Made by a program: the position numbers and the translations under genes. The notes below the pieces were generated by a model. It did no database searches, had not been told where the DNA came from, and saw only the letters and a program-made list of their open reading frames with translations. From Limnanthes douglasii subsp. nivea (taxonomy: Eukaryota > Streptophyta > Magnoliopsida > Brassicales > Limnanthaceae), in NCBI GenBank assembly GCA_036936605.1, contig JAUPFV010000002.1, positions 268,654,770 through 268,718,769 on the forward strand: DNA of 64,000 nucleotides, written 5' to 3'. This document shows, in pieces, positions 58,941 through 64,000 of this stretch; the first letter of the stretch is position 1; each line of letters begins with the position of its first letter.

Positions 58941-60010
58941 TATTTAATCAGGCACCATGGCCACAAGCTCATATTTCTGCACAACATGGTATATTTGCCC
59001 TATGTTATTTATTTTTATTTTTTAAATCGTTTTTAGAAAATTATTGGTTACAAAAATAAATAAATTATATTTTTGTTTTTTTAAGATTTATAAATAGATA
59101 CTTGTTTGTTTTAATTTGGCAGCGAATGTTTTGGATTTTCTTTTTATTTAGTATTTTAAAAATATTTTAGTAGGTAAAAAATTATTATACCCAAATTTTA
59201 AATTTTTTCAGATCTACAAAATAGAGATTTGGTTTGTTTGACTTGGAAACCGAATTTTTTTAAGTTTTTTTTTTATTTAATATTTTTGAAACGGTTTTTT
59301 CAATATCTATAAAAAAAGAAATTATACCATTATTTTTTATTTTTCATTTTTCAAGATCTATTGTAGTTTTTTCTTGTTATTTTTATTTATGGATACTTGA
59401 TGAAACTACAATTTCTATGATCATAATAATAGTTTTGGTAAATTGTATCTTATTTATCCAACTAAAAATTTGAGTTTTTTGAAATCGAATCAATTTTAAT
59501 TTTATACTTTAAATTTAAAAAGATAATATATTATGTATTATTAATTAACATTTATTATTTTGATGTTATAAATTAAATTTGTAAAGATGATATATTGTGC
59601 GTTACTTTATTGAATCACTTAAATTTTTAAGTTTTGTTCATAGGTTACTGATGTGTCACGCTTTTCAAAGATGAAATACCCGGATTAGTGTAAATGATCT
59701 AAAACTAAGACATTTATTGATTATATATTTTTATGTTTGAAAGCCATAAAAAAAGGTATATTAATAAATTTAGTGATAAGATAATTAATATTTATAAAAT
59801 AGAAAATAAATTGATAAAATATAAGTTTACGCGATTGATTCCCTTATATAACTAATAAAATTTTGGTGTGAAATATAATTTGTTTCGAATTTTTTTTCAA
59901 TTTATTTTATTTGATTTAGTAAAAAAAAGAACAGTTCTAAATAGAGTTTTGAAAATCCATTTTACCATTAATAAATTTACTCTTCGTTACACTTTGAAGT
60001 TGTATTTTCG
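58941..60010. other. AT-rich sequence, nothing recognised
   Basis: Long A/T runs and short duplications. Phrases near 59030-59090 and 59210-59290 ('aagatctacaaatag...tttgttt') are loosely repeated. No coding match. Confidence 0.6.
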
Positions 60011-60133
60011 CAAAAAAAAAACTAACTTCGGTTAACTGGAAAGGAAGAACGGTTTTCCAGAGGAGGAGAAGGTAAAAAAAAACTAACTTGGTTAACCGGA
60101 AAGGAAGAACGGTTTTCCAGACGCGGAGAAGGT
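60011..60133. repeat. Direct duplication of a ~60-bp palindromic segment
   Basis: Two copies (60011-60073 and 60074-60133) of 'aaaaaaaactaactt' followed by 'ggttaactggaaaggaagaa' and 'cggttttccag'. Each contains the inverted pair 'ctggaaa'/'tttccag', and the second has the palindrome 'ggttaacc'. Confidence 0.88.
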
Positions 60134-61175
60134 AAAGAATTCAAACTCCTCTACCCATTTGAGTAATTTTGTCCAACCTGACAAAAAAAATTATAATTAC
60201 TAATATTTATATATATAAATTAATGTTGATGAATAAAAAAACTTCGATAAAAAATATAGACTCACTATATAATATTACTAATAGGCTATGGAAACATAAC
60301 TGAGAATCAACGAACTAAACCAATATATTTTAAATAGAGAAACAACAACAATAGAGAAAATACACCACAAAATTGTCAAGCTCAAGTTATTAAACATAAG
60401 TGATGTTAACTAAATCGGATATGTACAAGCAAGGTTTAAGGTTTATTTTTTCTGAAAAACAACATTCTGCGCGGGTTAATTAAACAAACAAGAACCATAT
60501 GTTTGCTCCTAGCCACGCGATACTAGTGCTGTCAACCTTAGCGATTATGGAGATACTATGTGCGTGGGGATATTGATCATGCGATACGTTTGAACAATAA
60601 ACATGCAATGCACAACGAGTAGTGCAACATGATTTTCCAATATACGATAGATAAAGATGTCATTCCTGTGTATGACATGTAAAGAAACTGCAAGTATAGG
60701 ATATGTCAGATAAAAAAAATGCAATTTTAGGTTCGTATTTCACATTTACGTTACAACCTAATTATAAAATATAACACATTATATGCAAATACTGCGGACT
60801 TTCTATACTCTGAAACCTTATGTCTACAAAAAAAAAACACGAAGGTGATCAACGACATACATTTTGAGTTTAACAAAGAACCTAGTTGTCAAACACCATC
60901 GAAATAAATAATGTAGCTGTTATACATAATTTTTTTTGTCAAACACCATCAGTATACAATGAAACGATAACTCTCATACTTGTGCTTCGGCTCTACTAGA
61001 GGCACAACTGCATAATCTAGCTTTTAATCAAATGTCTGTGAAGGTTCGTGGAAGTTTGATTGAAGCCTCATCGGAATTCATCGTCGATTTTGGGTGTTTT
61101 AGGTTTTTTGGGTTTAATGGGATTAAGAGAGGAGTGGGTACTGAAACGTTTTGGTATTAAAAAGAAAAGGTTTTC
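60134..61175. other. AT-rich sequence, possible minus-strand 5' exon
   Basis: Mostly featureless. At about 61100-61010 the minus strand has a leader-like C/A-rich stretch and an ATG in good context giving MNSDEASIKLPRTFTDI and a stop; it could be a first-exon fragment of a host gene, unidentified. 'tgtcaaacaccatc' is repeated at 60888 and 60938. Confidence 0.35.
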
Positions 61176-61187
61176 AACCTAAAACAC

Positions 61188-61333
61188 AATACGCCTTCTC
61201 GGCTGAGCTTGTCACCTTGTGTGGTTTACCTTCTAGCGTTGGTTTGCAGGCTATTGCGTCAGACTGAGATTTTATCCTGTGTGCACTCATTGCACTTTGA
61301 GTAGCGACTGCGGGTTCCTTCCGGAATAAAAAA
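61188..61333 (+). mobile_element. SINE-g, 5'-truncated copy
   Basis: Contains the tRNA-unrelated body ('gtggtttaccttctagcgt', 'tgcaggctattgcgtcag', 'gagtagcgactgcgggttcc') with the 'tgcact' insertion, but lacks the A and B boxes. Flanked by perfect 12-bp copies 'aacctaaaacac' (61176-61187 and 61334-61345), so the truncation occurred at insertion. Confidence 0.93.
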
Positions 61334-61345
61334 AACCTAAAACAC

Positions 61346-62155
61346 CATATTTATACTAATAAAGGTATTTTTGTCAATTTTTTGTCCATGTATCTATTAG
61401 GAATATGTAAATTTTGAGTATTAAATGATAATTAGATACTTGAATGTATATTTATGGACAGTTCACCTTATAAAATAATTAAAAATGTATTTTAAAATTA
61501 TATAAAAAACAAAAAATCAAAATAATATGATTAAATTAATTAATTGCATCCCTATTTCTATGATATATTTTATATTTTAATAAAAATATGATCATTAATA
61601 GTTACACTATTATTTTTATCTTAATAAAATTACATATTTCAAAAGTTAATAGTCTGTAAAAAAATATTTTATTTAATATTAAAAAAAAGAAAAAAAAGAT
61701 TAATAAATATAATTTACTAGGTTATGTTTATTATTATTTTTTCCTCCATATTCTTCATAAAAACCTGAAACACTAAAATAGAATATGATTTATATAAGTA
61801 AGAAGTCACTACTTTACTTATTCACTCTTGTAAACACATACATACACGCTGAGTTTTGGTAAGAATAAAAGTTGGTTTGAGAAAGTAAGAACACAAGTAT
61901 CCACAGAGAGAATTTTAGGTAGTGAAAGTAATATTTCGCTTCTGATTCTTTCATAGGTGTAGACGACCTCCTCAGCCTCTTTAAATAGGCCTAGTAAGTT
62001 TGTTACAAGAGCGGTTACATAAAGGGATATTTACAGTTTAGTCCCTATATCTCTTATAAAGCTTAATTTTACTCTATATTAATAGAACTTATTAATTAAG
62101 TCATTATTAATTACATTTAGGTCCCTGAAGAATATATTTCCTTATCAGTAGCCCC
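61346..62155. other. AT-rich sequence, upstream part of the right-end element
   Basis: 61346-61800 is AT-rich with nothing recognised. From about 61800 the base composition becomes less AT-rich and 'tctttaaataggcc' near 61979 looks like a promoter box, so a 5' LTR could begin here. No second LTR is in the window to test this. Confidence 0.4.
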
Positions 62156-62188
62156 CTAGTTCTTATACAGACAATTTATAAGAACTAG
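62156..62188. repeat. Perfect 12-bp hairpin
   Basis: 'ctagttcttata' (62156-62167) pairs perfectly with 'tataagaactag' (62177-62188) around a 9-nt loop. It lies just after 'cagtagccccct'. Confidence 0.88.
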
Positions 62189-62540
62189 TCGCTCTTCGAA
62201 GATTACTCCAAGTAAATACAACTTCCTTCATTTCGCCTCTTTATTATGATTAAGCTCAATGACTTGCAACTTCTCTTCGAATTCAAGAATAAGTGCAAAT
62301 AAATTCCCCAATCACTTCGAACATGCCAACTTGAAATGCACCCTTGCCTTTACTTCGAATCTTCTTACTAGAGACATAATTTTACTTATGCTTCGAATTT
62401 TCTGATCCCTACTTGAAAGACTGATTAGACCCTTCTTGATAGGTCTATGACACTACACGTTTCCTCTACGTTTCACATTCCACCCAATGAGAGCAACTCA
62501 ATGGTTTTGCCTCTTCAACGTCTCAACGTCATTTCTTTTA

Positions 62541-62550
62541 ACTATAAATA
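62541..62550 (+). promoter_or_regulatory. Candidate TATA box of the right-end gene
   Basis: 'actataaata' about 175 bp before the ATG at 62724, followed by a pyrimidine-rich leader. The leader holds a direct repeat 'ccaagccatcttcatcctgt' region (from 62594) seen again as 'caagccatcttcatcctgt' (from 62646). Confidence 0.6.
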
Positions 62551-62723
62551 CTCAGTTCTACCTTCACTGAGAACTTTTTAGATAAATCACTTCCAAGCCA
62601 TCTTCATCCTGTTCTTCATCTTCATCTTGTTCTTCATCAACCTTCAAGCCATCTTCATCCTGTTCTTCAGAAACTACACCTTATTCAGCCATTAAAACAA
62701 CTTCTCAGATCAATACCTATTGT

Positions 62724-64000
62724 ATGAGAAGATATCCCAAATACAAAAGATCTAAACCCAGAAAACCAAGAACAGCAAAGAAATCTCTCTTCCCTGGTTC
62801 TAGCAATCAAGTATTTGGTGCCTACGATTATCTTTGTATTGGAGAGAGAGCTGAAGAATACAGAGCAGCTGGGTTGATCTACAACGGTCCTCACCTTTCT
62901 TCTACCATCTTCAAATACGGTAACTTCGATCCCAACCTTGCAACTTCGTCTTCACCCCTAGCTTCAAACCCAGAATCTAGTCAACAACCTTCTCCTCCTC
63001 GAAATCAACCCATTTCCCCAGTATTTAGACCACATCGAAAATCTGAGGCTGTCGCTTCTAAAAAACTACAACCCAAATCACCTACCTTACAATTCGAAGC
63101 AACTAAAAAACTTCAACCCAAATCACCTATCCTTCAATCCGAAGCAGTTAAGTTAGGCCTAGCAAAAAATCAACCTTTCTAGCAATAGGTGACAATGCAG
63201 AAACCTCTTCTCCTCCCCCACAAGAAGTGGTTGACACTACACCAGAAAGTAGTCAACCAATTCTTGTGACTCAAACTGAGACTCAAATCCAAAGTCGTCC
63301 CGATGAAGCCACCGATGAGGACAATAACAAAGAAAATGATTCTGAAGCCACTGAATCTGATGCCGAAGGGGAATCCGAAGCTGACGGGGCAACCTCTCCA
63401 AAGAAAAATCGAGGAAAGAAACCTCTTATTACACTCCCCGAAGATGTTGCTGCTTTGGTTCAGGAAAACCTTCAACCGCTTAGTCCTCGGTACATTCTTG
63501 CCCTAAAGAATGTATCCTATACTTACTACCTCGAATCAGAAAAAGAGGAACTCAGGAGACTATGGGGATTAACAGATAACATGACTCTTCGATTACAAGT
63601 AGAAGGAGAAACACCTCTAAGCTGTCAGAAGAGCGAACTAGTAGTCTACCCTGAGCTCTTCAACTGGGGACTTCGATTTCCCCTCGATCCAATGATTGTA
63701 AGGTACTTCGAAATTCTTAAGTTGTGCCCAACACAGGTTACCCCAAACCAATTATTCACTTTATTCTCCGCCATTATGGTGTCGAGGCTAGGAGGCATCC
63801 CCCTCGAAATAGAAGACTTCATCTCACTGACCAAACTCTCAAATGGGCCAGTTTTACCATTCTACTACCTAACGTTGGAGGACGATCTGAAGATTATCGA
63901 TGACCTCCTCGAAGCTGATAAATTTTGGAAGCAGAGGTTTATCTTTTTATCAGGAGCTTGGGAAAATGGTAAAGAGATTTCCGATGACAACCCCTCAAAA
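62724..64000 (+). pseudogene. Gag-like gene of 'putative gypsy type transposon' family, partial and frameshifted
   Basis: ATG at 62724: MRRYPKYKRSKPRKPRTAKK (basic), then NQVFGAYDYLCIGERAEEYR and tandem 'KKLQPKSPTLQFEA' repeats to 63182. A one-base loss near 63179 puts the rest in another frame, which stays open for 274 codons to the window end: LAIGDNAETSSPPPQEV, an acidic stretch (EATESDAEGESEADGA), then SELVVYPELFNWGLRFPLDP, MIVRYFEILKLCPTQVTPNQ, the plant Transposase_28-type ('putative gypsy type transposon') domain. GC content is higher and decay lower than in its neighbours, so it is a younger arrival. A real frameshift and a short intron are both possible. The 3' end lies outside the window. 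Confidence 0.75.

Overview
The window is a gene-poor, strongly AT-rich stretch of a plant nuclear genome, almost certainly a eudicot. It has plant-type Ty1/copia and Ty3/gypsy remnants with initiator-tRNA-Met primer sites, L1-type LINEs with a plant-type RNase H, tRNA-derived SINEs, hAT elements with 8-bp target duplications and several Mutator-like (MULE) transposases. I find no intact host gene. It reads as nested transposons from end to end, and nearly every coding trace has stops or frameshifts.

Layout. 1-8531: head-to-tail array of a ~1.23-kb unit, with a decayed hAT element (3480-5897) inside one unit. 8532-13020: an insertion that splits a unit and holds minus-strand exon fragments of two unrelated host genes, an ESCRT-III VPS2 and an AGO4-clade ARGONAUTE, plus a clean SINE and a piece of copia gag. 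13021-13516: the rest of the split unit. 14420-22075: MULE-1, a decayed MuDR-type element. Its promoter side and its 3' flank match the two halves of the array unit, so the array looks like a tandemly amplified internal-deletion derivative of this MULE family. A hAT element (18206-19436) carrying a probable DEAD-box helicase fragment sits in the MULE-1 coding region. 22914-27126: minus-strand copia remnants around a 3.2-kb hAT-type element (23198-26399) that has three snRNA-like promoter modules. 27127-29473: short LTR element of gypsy type keeping only protease and tail pieces. 29480-32100: MULE-3, minus strand. 32366-33239: a TRIM. 33433-34667: five SINE copies, several sharing the same target word.

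34768-46569: probably one large MULE (MULE-2) with a MuDR transposase on the plus strand and, converging on it, a multi-exon Ulp1-like (C48) protease gene on the minus strand, the combination known from Kaonashi-type MULEs. Its non-coding spaces are packed with a short repeated word close to GATAGATGYGAAACCT, always in plus orientation. 47158-52500 and 53006-58923: two related LINEs in opposite orientations, the second with recognisable target duplications. 58941-61175: mostly featureless AT-rich DNA. 61188-61333: 5'-truncated SINE. 62724-64000: gag-like gene of the plant 'putative gypsy type transposon' family, running off the window end.

These elements do not form a host pathway. The relationships that matter are nesting order, gene capture, and a MULE promoter copied many times in tandem upstream of captured AGO4 and VPS2 fragments. 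All identifications come from reading the sequence and recalling family motifs; no searches were run.
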